Source: Datisca glomerata
Taxonomy: Eukaryota; Streptophyta; Magnoliopsida; Cucurbitales; Datiscaceae
NCBI GenBank assembly: GCA_003255025.1
Contig: QANY01005488.1
Location: 806,001 to 870,000 of the forward strand
Direction: 5' to 3'
DNA length: 64,000 nt
Part shown: positions 55,290 through 64,000 of the stretch, piece after piece
How positions within the stretch are numbered: the stretch's first letter is position 1
How the letters are laid out: the number at the start of each line of letters is the position of its first letter
Made by a program: the position numbers and the translations under genes
Notes under the pieces: generated by a model
Databases searched by the model: none
What the model saw: only the letters and a program-made list of their open reading frames with translations
Told to the model about the DNA's origin: nothing

Positions 55290-56200
55290 ATAAGCATTGA
55301 ATTACAATAAGGCTTTATTTTTCTTGATGTCGTCACAACTGCTATTATCAGCTTCTCCATTCTCTTATATAGTGTTTCTATCGCAACATGACCTTTACTT
55401 AAAAAGTAGACTAGTTTTTGTCATTTATCTTCTTCATTCATCAGGACGGTGCTCAAGACCACGTATAGGAGAAATTCTTCTCCCGGTATTCCTTAATCTT
55501 ATTGAAAGCCTCTTCACATTCTTCATATAAGTTGCTTGAGAATCATTTTTTAGTTTTGCGAAAATGGTCTGCATATGTCTATTGATCTGGAGAGAAATCT
55601 GTTTAAAGTTGCTAATTTCCCCATCAGGCTTTGTATTCCTTGCGACTTCTTGGGGGTTTCATTTCTATGATGGTTTTTTCACATGATCTGGATTGACCTC
55701 GATCCACCGTTGTGTAACCAGATAGCCAATGAATTTTTTAGAAAAAACCTTGAATGTGCATTTCTCGGGGTTTAGCTTCATACAACTTTTCCTCATAACT
55801 GAAAAGGCCTCGTCTAAGTCTTTTATGTGATCCTACTAATTCTTACTCCTAACCAACATATCCTCTATGTATACTTCCATCATTGTTCTAATCTGGTCAT
55901 GAAAGATTTTGATTTCTAGCCTCTGGTACGTTGCACCTGCATTCTTCAAACCAAACGACATTATCTTGTAGCAGAAAATGCCTTATTGAGTTATGAAAGA
56001 AGACTTTTCTTAATCAGGTTGGGACATTTTCACCTGATTATACCTGAGTATGCATCCATGAAGCTGAGGAGTTCGTGTCCAGACGTGGCATCAATAATCT
56101 GATTTAACCTTGGCAACAGGTAATCATCATTTTGGCATTCTTTATTTAGATATATGAAATTCATACAAATTCTTCTATTTTCCATTCTTCGTTTTCACCA
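55290..56200 (-). pseudogene. E2 reverse transcriptase remnant
   Basis: In broken frames the reverse strand contains 'RTMMEVYIEDMLVR' (55855-55900), a decayed form of the Y(V/I)DDM catalytic box in which one Asp is Glu. Near 55330-55380 it has 'LYKRMEKLIIAVVTTSRKIK', the RT/RNase H junction also seen in E1 at 3980-4090. Between this and the integrase only about 30 bp remain, so the second RNase H and integrase N-terminus are deleted. Confidence 0.7.
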
Positions 56201-56203
56201 TCA

Positions 56204-56524
56204 CTATGTTGGTCTCCTCTGATTTTTTTTATTCCACTTATGCAATGATGTCCTCCCAAATATAGCATTGTGTGGGGATGACGTATCCACTAGCACGACT
56301 TCCATCAGATGATTGAACGACTTGGCATTTATGGGGAGTACTACTATTCCTCTTGAGTATGTTGTTGCTCTGTTGAATCCCACAAAAGGTTGTAACGGGC
56401 CCTGTAGCTTTGGGTTCCTCATTAACATTTTCTCTATTATTGACCGATGGAGGATATTAATGACACTTTCATCATCAATTAAAACTCTTCTCGGGAGACA
56501 ATTCCCAATTTGGATGGTCATCAT
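56204..56524 (-). pseudogene. E2 aspartic protease-like domain
   Basis: A 106-codon open stretch: 'MMTIQIGNCLPRRVLIDDES', 'VINILHRSIIEKM', 'SRGIVVLPINAKSFNHLMEV' and 'VDTSSPHNAIFGRTSLHKW'. It matches the retroviral-type protease of plant gypsy elements (VLIDxGSSxNIL...YNAILGRxxL). The catalytic D-S/T-G is D-D-E here, so activity is lost. Confidence 0.8.
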
Positions 56525-56722
56525 CAGACCATCGTTGTGTTATCCATCGTGATCCACTAGGTCCAAGTCATAAAAATTAGTGGCAAACTATAGTAGTGTT
56601 TTGACGTACTTCCCCGCACCCAATGCTCACTTCTTATAGTATTTCTACAATACCTTTTCTTTCTGGTTGTCCCTTCTTATTCCATCAGAGAAATGATGGT
56701 GTCGACGATGCGAAGAGGCTCT

Positions 56723-58004
56723 TTACCTTTGTTTTAAGTCTCTTTCCCCGCTGATGATTTCTATTCTTCCTTTAATACATATTGTTGAAGATACTCTTCC
56801 TTCACCAGTTTTTTTTATGTAATCTTTGAGATGGTAACAGTCTCTAGTGTAATATATGTAGCTTATGTGGTACGAACAATAGTTGTCTTTATCCTTGCTG
56901 CTTGGCTTATTCGTCAAAGGTGTTGACCATGAATTATTCTTTATTGCTTCGAGAATTTGATTGACATGTGTTGTGAGTGGAGTGTATATTTTGTTTCTAG
57001 GGTGGACCCTTTACGTTGTCCATCCTTGTTTGTCTGAGTTTTCTCATTTGTACTCACTTAATCCATCGTTTCTTTCTGGTATATTTAATCGGGGAGGGGG
57101 GCCGATAGTAGCGATCAAATCTTTCGGAATCTTTTTTGTAGCGTGGTAGCGTACAATGGTTGCTTTCCCATGCCGTTCCATTCATACGAACCCAAGCCGA
57201 TCCGATTTAGGCTTAGGACCCAACTCCGTTCCTTTTACAGGTGACTCCGACTCCTAGGGTTGCCCTTTTCTTGCTTGATCTAGAACATTGATCGTTCTTT
57301 CATTGCTTCTCAGACCTCTGTTTTGACGACTTCATCATGCTTTTCTTTTCCTCATCTAGTGTGATATAAGTTTGTGCCCACTGGAATGTTTCTGCATTGA
57401 TAGCTGTTTTACTTTCGACATATCATAAAACAATGGGGAGTTGAGATCCAACCCCCGTCTGAAAGCCAACGTTGCCACTCGATCATCACACTTTTCCACC
57501 TTCACCATGTCGTCTTTAAAATGATGGGTGTATTCCCATAACGACTCTCCTTTCATGATAGATAGGGTCAAAATATATTCTGAGTCTTCCATGACCAAAC
57601 GATATGTAGAACACTGTTCTAAAAAGGTTGAGCATATAGTGGTGAAACTATTAGTAAGAAAATACGGAAGGGAATGGTACCACATTAATGCACCACCGTC
57701 GAGACTAGTTGAGAACACTGCCACATGAGTTCATCCTTGTGCTGGTACAATGCCATCATTTTCTTGAACCGCCTGAGATGATCTAGTGGATTAGTTTTTT
57801 CTTCAAAACACTTGAATTTTGGGGCCACAAATTCTTTGGAATTGGGGCTAGAAGTATTTCTAGACATAGAAGTGAACACGTGAGCAATTCTAGGTTAGCT
57901 TTTCTCGTACTCCCTAGTTTTCGCATCTCCGTCATTTTTAGTTCTAGAATTTCCATGATTGCCTTTTCTATCATAGGCTCTAGTGGATGATTTTCCCCAT
58001 TCAC
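56723..58004 (-). pseudogene. E2 gag with zinc-knuckle-like end
   Basis: 57685-58004 gives 'PKFKCFEEKTNPLDHLRRFK' and 'KMMALYQHKDELMWQC'. 57356-57724 gives 'AVFSTSLDGGALMWYHSLPY', 'YTHHFKDDMVKVEKCDDRV' and 'ATLAFRRGLDLNSPLF', the plant retrotransposon gag domain. 56723-56917 has 'YCSYHISYIYYTRDCYHLKD', a degenerate C-x2-(H)-x-C knuckle. Frameshifts near 57720 and 57000. Same gag type as E1 (4922-5473). Confidence 0.8.
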
Positions 58005-58385
58005 TTCTTTCCTCTTGAATTTATGTTGGATCTTAGTACCATCTCGCTGTACGTTGTTGCTTGCATCCAGGTTAGTCCGTCAAGTATTCTGAGACTCCCG
58101 CTCAACACAATCGTTCACATCTATTTTCCAGTTCCTCACTGTTAGTCCGTTGACTAACCACTGCTCGCCGTTGCATTGCAATATGATCTTGGGCAGTTCG
58201 CAAGCATTATGGAGGGCTTCATTGTTACGATTTTCCATGTTTTACATCTCAGTTAATATGGTTTGAATCAATCGTTGAACTTCCGTCTGCTGAGTGGGTT
58301 GGTCGGCGTTGCCTATCTCATTTTTTTCATTAAGTCCTATGTTGGATCTGGTCCTCGGCATCTTGCTTTGTATTCTCAAGCTTTT

Positions 58386-58410
58386 AACACAATTCTTAAT
58401 GAAACGAACA
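58386..58410 (-). other. E2 primer-site region
   Basis: Minus-strand TTTGTTCGTTTCATTAAGAA between LTR and gag leader, aligned with the E1 primer region (TTGGTACTTTCATCGAGAG). Too decayed to name a tRNA. Confidence 0.4.
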
Positions 58411-58762
58411 AACTTAATGGAAATTTACAGTAGTAAAGTATATAGAAAAGTGGAATAAGAAAGAATGAAACTCGAGACAAAATGTATTTTGCCATCAATC
58501 TTTTAGGTGTTTTTGAGGTAATGTTTCTACTACTTATACATGAGAGCCATCATTTAATTCCCTGGACATTCTCCGTCCATTACACTTTATTCGGGGAAGT
58601 TGAGGAGGTTACAGCGCGAGGATATTCTGGAACATTTATCTTTTATAACAATTTCATCTTGTCCCCTCATCTTTATCAATCAATAGCTAACAATTGAATC
58701 TACCCCTTACTACTAATTGGTTAAGAGTCTGCCACATAGCTGCCACGTAACACAGGTACCTT
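58411..58762 (-). repeat. E2 5' LTR (truncated)
   Basis: Similar to 29001-29281 and 37019-37080, which together form the split 3' LTR. Alignment with the 3' LTR ends near 58762 (GGTACC), so the outer part is deleted or replaced. Confidence 0.7.
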
Positions 58763-59662
58763 ACAAGTGTAGCTTGGCCTTAGTGGCTAGTTTGTTCTTC
58801 ATAGCTAGGCAAGCAATAAAAGTGTGTCTAGGAACTGGAGATGAATGGCAGATGAGCTTGGCCTTAGACATTGGTTCATGCTCTCCCCTAGCACATCTTT
58901 TGCTAGGCTAAACTAACTGAGTTCACCTGTAATTGTCTCGTTTCATTGGAGATTTATGGATCACTAGAAGTGGAAGATGGGTGAAGGTCGTATCATCTCT
59001 CGTTGACCATGTCTCCATTCATAACAATTCTTTCAATTGTGCATATAACAAATATGACAAAGTTAAACCATTAAAGGGGCTTTGTTTTTTTTTTTTTATC
59101 ATGAATTGAAAGGGTTGCCTTTTAATGAAGCTACTCGACTATTGGTATAATCTGGCCAAAGTTACACCTGCATTGAGGCAATCTAAGAAATAAGGGCATC
59201 ACTAGTAATAAAACAAGAACTGTCTGTGATATAAGATGGGGATGCTGGTAATCCTTTTTAGAAATCTAATGGATTCAATCTTATATGCAAGGAAGGTAAT
59301 AAAAATAATTAAGGAAAGAAGATGTTTCTTTTATCATTAGTTTTAGCTTAGGAGCCGTGATAGACTTAATAGATGGTTATTTCAATACTAGATATATTAT
59401 TTTCTCAAATTCTTATCCATATTAACATGAAATTTGTCAAAAATCACTTATAAGGTAAATTTAGAATATAAATAATTTGAAAAGCATGATAATATAACAT
59501 TCTAAAAATGAATTTTCAATAGTTTTCTTGCCAAAAAAACTAATTAAAAACACAACACATCATTAATGATTGTGTCTACTATAGAAAAAGATAATGAAAA
59601 GAAAAGTTAAATAAACTATTTCTCCAAAAATAATGAAATCATTATGAAGGTATTTTCCTAAA
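58763..59662. other. Upstream flank of EG45 copy B
   Basis: No gene seen. 59090-59100 is a T-run. From about 59600 the sequence is collinear with the region upstream of copy A (CCAAAAATAATGAAATCATT at about 59622), marking the edge of the gene duplication. Confidence 0.5.
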
Positions 59663-59835
59663 TAGACTTTAGTGTGGTCAAAGGGGTACAAAAAGATACT
59701 TGAACAAACATACAAGCTACTTTTTATACAGAAGTCCATGGAAAACAGTTCACTAGACAAGGTAACACTGTAACACTGTAGCTCCGATCACGTCCATAAA
59801 AAGACCTGAAACTATAATATGTGTTCCTATAAAAA
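59663..59835 (+). promoter_or_regulatory. Promoter region of EG45 copy B
   Basis: GTGTGGTCAAAGGGGTACA at about 59673-59691 (W-box core on the other strand), conserved with copy A about 190 bp before the ATG. TATAAAAA at 59828-59835 lies 48 bp before the ATG and is the likely TATA box. Confidence 0.55.
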
Positions 59836-59882
59836 CAAAAGGAAACTCAAAAAACTATTACTCTTGTTCTGAGAGTAAAACT

Positions 59883-61037
59883 ATGAGAAATTCTATTAGG
59901 GTTGTTTCCACCATTATAGGAATATCATTTTTATTTCTTCCCTTTTCGTTTGGAGTTCCAGGCACTGCCAGCTTCTATAATCCTCCTTATACTCGTAAGT
60001 ATTATATTACATTAATTACAAATAAATTTAGGTTTCTTTAACGTTGTATACATCATGATTATGTTAAGAAAATAAGTTACATCGTTCTTGGGAGATAGGT
60101 GTTGTTCTTGGGAGATAGGTGTTAAGTATTGTATCACTCTTTATAATTAACTGAATCTACTTATAAGGTGAAGATTAGAACAAACTTAATGTGAAGAATT
60201 GTGAGATAAAAATTGAGATTTGAAACAGCATCTGCATGCTATGGGAATAAGGATTGGGGAGTGATGGTGGCAGCAGCAGGTAGAGTCCTATGGAGAAATA
60301 GGTCGATATGTGGGGTGACTTACAAAGTATCTTGCAGCGGTTCTACCAATCCGGCACCATATCCTTGCAAAGACGCAAGTGCTTATGTTTTGGTTGTTGA
60401 TCATTGTCCTAAATGTAATGCAACCATCAATCTTTCCCGACATGCTTTTCACTTGATTGCCAATCTTACCGCCGGAAGAATTAAGATTAACTACATTCCG
60501 TAAGTCTCAACTCAATTCTTTGAATTTATGTTTATGTTTTATTATATATATATATATTCTAATGTTCTATATACGCATATATTGGTTTTTAATGGGTTTC
60601 GGTTTTGACAAAAAAAACTATTTAAATTAAGGAAACAAAGATTCCTAACATAAATAGTCCATTTGAAAAGTGGTTTCGCAAATACAGTCTAACTTTCCAA
60701 ATCTAGAAGTTTCAGTACATTTTTGGTTCAGAAAGGAAATTACTACATCGTACACGGGGAACCCAAAAAATAGAAAATTACCAAATTCTCTAAGATGTTT
60801 CTCTTTCTTATATATCTTATATATCTTGATTAGTGATGACAAGGATTATATACCACGGGGGCAATTAGGGAAGAGCAGAAAAAGTGGTCAAACGTTAACA
60901 AGTGGAAGTGCATCGGGGAGTACTACTAGTTTGATTTTGAGAGCAGCAAACAACAAATGAATAGCAGCAGATTCTTCATGCCACCGTCTTCACCGGCTCA
61001 GGCTACGGCTGCCGCTAAGACACCCATAGCCAACTAA
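59883..61037 (+). CDS. EG45-like domain protein (plant natriuretic peptide-like), copy B
   Basis: Secreted EG45/expansin-fold protein. Exon 1 59883-59994 (ATG 59883) encodes a signal peptide ('VVSTIIGISFLFLPFSFG') and 'VPGTASFYNPPYT'. Intron GTAAGT...ACAG (234 bp). Exon 2 60229-60499 encodes 'PSACYGNKDWGVMVAAAG', 'SICGVTYKVSC', 'VLVVDHCPKCNATINLSR' and ends 'RIKINYIP', with the six conserved Cys. Reading into the intron gives an immediate TAA (128 aa, normal size). Alternatively GTAAGT is a donor to exon 3 at 60834 (TTGATTAG|T), giving about 169 aa with stop at 60958-60960, or, if the one-base shift relative to copy A is ignored, the ancestral stop at 61035-61037. The signal peptide differs more from copy A than exon 2 does. 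Confidence 0.88.
60834..61037 (+). pseudogene. Candidate third exon of EG45 copy B, with one-base frameshift
   Basis: Reads 'DDKDYIPRGQLGKSRKSGQT' and 'LTSGSASGSTTSLILRAANN' to TGA at 60958. Relative to copy A a single base is missing near 60945; in the shifted frame the sequence continues 'MNSSRFFMPPSSPAQATA' and 'AKTPIAN', with a stop at the same place as copy A. Conservation on both sides of the shift implies the tail was coding when the copies separated, and that copy B's tail is now truncated. Confidence 0.5.
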
Positions 61038-61307
61038 TTTGAATCCTTATTAATTGACTTGTATTCACTCTATCATATTTTTTAGTAATATTAACCTTGC
61101 GAATGAATGTCCTTTTGGTGACCTCATGTGTTTTTTTAAGAAGTGACCTTATGAGCTAGTTATATATGATTTGTGTTTTTAATAAATATATTAACCGCAA
61201 GGACGTGCCAGCTAGCTGTCCATACACACATTATAAATTAAAGTAAAAACTAGTGGAGAACATTCAAAATAAAATTTTATAGGTATTATGATGTAGACTT
61301 GAATATA

Positions 61308-61462
61308 TTTCATCTTTTCGATATCTTGTCAAGGCCATACGTAAAATGCGAGTTAAATGTAAAAATCAAGAGTCAAATTTATATTTTATCTTTTCGATAT
61401 CTTGTCAAGGCCATACGCAAAATGCGAGTTAAATGTACAAACCAAGAGCCAAATTTAAAGTA
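61308..61462. repeat. 76-bp direct tandem repeat
   Basis: Two units starting ATCTTTTCGATATCTTGTCA, each with AAGGCCATACG(T/C)AAAATGCG and GAGTTAAATGTA. No coding meaning seen. Confidence 0.85.
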
Positions 61463-62680
61463 TATTAGTAGTTGTTCTTGTTTCCCATATGCTAATTTGA
61501 TCAAGGTGAGATAATGAACACTTACATTAACTTGATCAATAATTTCTTATATTTTCAGCTACATAAAATGCTTTGAATATATGTAATAGTATTTTTCTAA
61601 ATTTTTTTCACAAACAATGATGCATGAGGTTGTTGTAGGAAGTTGCAATGCAATAACCAGAAAAACTGAGAGAATTATGTAGCCACCTAAATACAATACA
61701 AAGAGAGTCCGAAGCAAGCATGGTAATTAATTATCTCCTTAATTAAGATGAATTTACTCATTTATATAGGCTCAAGATGTTGAGTAATCATTTTTAGAAT
61801 ATGACAGATTTTTCATTCATACGGACATGACACTGCAATATATAGCAACTAACGAATTTATATATGTATCGTAATTTGTACAAACCCGGATGCAATGTGT
61901 GATGAAATTTAATTAAATGGATGATTCTATGTTTGAAAATGAATGAAGGAGGGAGTTTCTATATCCGTCTTTTACAGAAGGAAACCACCACAAATATATA
62001 AGACAAGTTTGTAGCCATTCGAAACTGTCTAGGTAGCCATCTGTAAAACCCCATATCATAAGTCAACCGTGCGCTTAGCACCACAACTAATTTTTTACAC
62101 CATAGCTAATATTGATTATTTAAATAGTTAAAGCAATACCAATTGTATAAAAAATGGGCGATCATGCTAAGTAATATCGGTTATGTAACAGTCTTGGCTG
62201 TTGTGGAGACTATTACGGTCCGATATAACGGACTTAAAAAACTTTGAATCTTCTTCCTCTTCTTCTTATTTCTTTTAGTGTTTTCATATCAGTATCTTTA
62301 AAACTGATTTTGTTCTCTACTGCCATTTTGTTCTTTGTTTCACAACAGTAACTTACGAATCTAAATATATGATTCAGTTTGAAACTGCATTCTTTGAAGT
62401 GTTTATGTTTTTTACATTTTGATTAGTATTTTGCAAGGCGAAGCATATCGTCAAAAATGGGTTTTAATGGCAGCATGATATTGGTTTTGAAAAAATGGCA
62501 TTTTTTTTAACTTTTTACTATTATGACAGGTTTTAAATAACATGTTATCATTTACTTATCTATAATGACAGATAATTCTTAAATATGTCAAAATCTTTTT
62601 ATTTTTTTAAATTAATTATTTTTTACACTCTTTATTTACCAAAATGTCATGTTATAACCTTAATCTAAACCAAATTCCTT
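61463..62680. other. Non-coding flank, nothing recognised
   Basis: AT-rich with T-runs (62500-62515) and short TGACAG repeats around 62525-62575. A TTGATCAAGGTGAGATAATG segment near 61498 resembles 6852. No supported ORF. Confidence 0.4.
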
Positions 62681-62683
62681 CTT

Positions 62684-62884
62684 GAGCCTCTCCCTCAACT
62701 CCATCTCTCTCTCTCTCTCTCTCTCTCACTCTCTCTCTCTCTCCCTCACTCTCTCTCTCTCAACCTCTCTCTCTCTCTTTCGACCTCTCTGTCAACGTCA
62801 TCGCCATCTCTCTCTCGCTCACTCGGCCTCTCTCTGTTGCTCCCCATCTCTTTCTATCTCCGTCTTCTTCGATCTGGTCTTGGT
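62684..62884 (+). other. CT-rich leader ending in a splice donor
   Basis: (CT)n microsatellite and CT-rich sequence (62700-62870), then TGGTCTTG|GTGAGTTC at 62884. The style is that of a plant 5' UTR exon followed by a first intron (T/G-rich 62900-63060). No downstream coding exon was found before the LTR at 63678, so it may be a gene start severed by insertion or the leader of a CACTA-type passenger. Confidence 0.3.
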
Positions 62885-63677
62885 GAGTTCAACCAACAAT
62901 TAAGTTTTATAGATGAAGTTTTGTTGCTCATTTTTGTAGATGTAGTTTTGTTGCTCGATTTGGTTGTAGATCTGTATTTTGTTTTAGATATGATTTGTGA
63001 TTTGTGATTGATTTTTAGGGATTTGGTTTTCAAGAGGCAAAAAACCCTTCCCACTTTCCAACTCAACATTTTAGTATTTTTTATCATTCTCAAGTAAGAG
63101 TTTATCAAAGTTTAGGTATTTCTCTCATAGGTTTCTCAGATTTTATTTTTGTCCTTGGATTATATGTAAGATTTATTTTTTGTGTTTATTTTTTGTTGTT
63201 TCAAATCACCCCAAAAATATATTTATGAACGCAAAGAATAAGATTTATCACTATCCAATTTAGGAGGGTAGTGGTTGAGAGAAGATTACATCTATTTATT
63301 GGAGCTTCAATTTCAATCCGTACATTATATTTCGCATCATTATTATATTGTTCATTATATTATTGATTGATCAATTTAATTGTTGTTCATTTTTGTCCAA
63401 AAAATTTATCTTTTTAGTTCAAATTCCTTCGTTTTAATATTTTCATTTATTAAAGTGCTGCCATAACGGTCCTACATTTATGTCATGATTTGATCCTCGA
63501 TCTAAGGATGAACCACTGCACGCATGAATCATTGTGAATTTATATCTCATGATTTTTCTTATTGTTCCTCCTATCGTGAACCAATCATCAGTGTGTTGGC
63601 ACTTGAAAGAAAAATTCAATCTTTCTTCCCACTAAATTTTCAGCTAAAGAGAAGATTAGTCTCCCCAGAGTTTTCTC
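62885..63677. other. Possible intron or flank, no gene recognised
   Basis: T/G-rich with repeated GATG(A/T)AGTTTTGTTGCTC (62910 and 62940). No ORF above chance. Confidence 0.35.
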
Positions 63678-64000
63678 TGTTGGATCTAGTTTTAAATTTT
63701 GTAAAAAATTAATTGAAGCATGACAAATTCATGGGCGGAATATCAAAAAATTTCATAAAACATTTAATTGAATTAAATATAAAATCAATCCATTGAATAT
63801 GCATAATCATATAAATGTACCAAGAAGAGACATAAATGATTTATATATTTTCTGTTAATGGAGAAATTTTAATTGGTCCTTGTACCAATAATCACTCGTT
63901 AGAGTTATAAGTATATCTCTCAAGGATTTGTGCAAAAATTGAGTGTGACTCTCAAAACAACTGTGAGAAAAATGAATTTTTTCTCTTCCCCTCTCTTTGT
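63678..64000 (-). repeat. F2-family LTR, cut by the window end
   Basis: Begins TGTTGGATCTAGTTTT and is collinear with 40501-40830 and 38917-39240 (ATTCATGGGCGGAAT, GAGTGTGACTCTCAAAACAA). Only the U5-side 320 bp are visible, so solo versus paired status cannot be decided. Confidence 0.8.

Larger units (their letters stand above)
29001..58762 (-). mobile_element. Tat/Retand-type gypsy element E2, expanded by nested insertions
   Basis: Pieces that form one element once the insertions are removed: 3' LTR (29001-29281 plus 37015-37080 and beyond), antisense ORF (37578-38880 and 42400-42775), minisatellite (43022-43427), integrase (43519-43840 joined to 54853-55264), RT (55300-56200), protease (56204-56524), gag with zinc knuckle (56723-58004) and 5' LTR (58411-58762). 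Both 29001-29280 and 58419-58695 share the same LTR sequence (GAGAGCCATCATTTAATTCC). The native 5' LTR is cut short near 58762, where similarity to the 3' LTR ends. Confidence 0.75.

Noticed and set aside
60213..60228. Start 'MRFET' upstream of exon 2 in both EG45 copies
   Set aside because: TTG read as a start; the ACAG acceptor at 60228 (and 12102) joins exon 1 in phase and restores the family's 'PYTPSACYG'. The upstream bases are intron.
11159..61037. Possibility that the two EG45 loci are an assembly duplicate
   Set aside because: Exon 2 differs at about 12 residues, introns differ in length (470 versus 334 bp) and signal peptides differ: real paralogues.
1..64000. tRNA, rRNA or CRISPR features
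   Set aside because: No cloverleaf or rRNA sequence noticed; tRNA-like strings are primer-binding sites of 12-19 bases only. Regular repeats are minisatellites, not CRISPR arrays.

Overview
This is nuclear DNA from a eudicot plant. The evidence is AT-rich sequence, GT-AG introns, plant-lineage LTR retrotransposons (Tat/Retand, Athila, chromovirus-type gag, Copia), CACTA transposons with 3-bp target duplications, and a plant pararetrovirus remnant. The species cannot be told from the sequence. Almost the whole window is nested transposable elements. The only host genes I can support are two EG45-like (expansin/barwin-fold, natriuretic-peptide-like) paralogues: one at 11.2-12.4 kb on the minus strand and one at 59.9-61.0 kb on the plus strand.

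Layout. 1-6.5 kb: the 3' three quarters of a Tat/Retand-type Ty3/gypsy element (minus) with decayed gag-pol, a spliced antisense ORF and a minisatellite. 6.9-10.55 kb: a Copia element (minus) with two LTRs and no gag. 11.1-12.7 kb: EG45 copy A. 13.0-22.1 kb: a broken Copia interrupted by a gag-only LTR element (13385-21889, TSD GAATA), whose right LTR carries a 1.2-kb internal tandem duplication. 22.5-23.0 kb: an unrecognised exon fragment. 23.4-28.5 kb: a small CACTA split by a larger CACTA carrying spliced fragments of two 26S proteasome genes, RPN1 and RPT1.

29.0-58.8 kb: one Tat/Retand element (minus) expanded by nested insertions. Its 3' LTR is split by a solo LTR (TSD GATCT), itself split by a CACTA (29486-35381, TSD AAT) with subtilase and glutamine-rich fragments. 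Its antisense ORF is interrupted, in an apparent intron, by a non-coding LTR element (about 38.9-42.3 kb). Its integrase is split by an Athila element (43841-54847, TSD GTCCA), which contains an endogenous caulimovirid fragment (about 46.3-50.75 kb). 59.6-61.0 kb: EG45 copy B with its promoter. 61-64 kb: sparse sequence with a CT-rich leader, then the start of another LTR.

No operon-like or cooperating gene system is visible. The coherent content is the EG45 pair, with a shared promoter block and a shared C-terminal tail-like exon, and a datable stack of insertions whose target duplications can be read directly. Every element whose orientation can be read from coding sequence or primer site, LTR retrotransposons and viral remnant alike, lies on the minus strand. 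Exon boundaries and target-site duplications were read by eye; family names rest on recognised motifs, with no database search.
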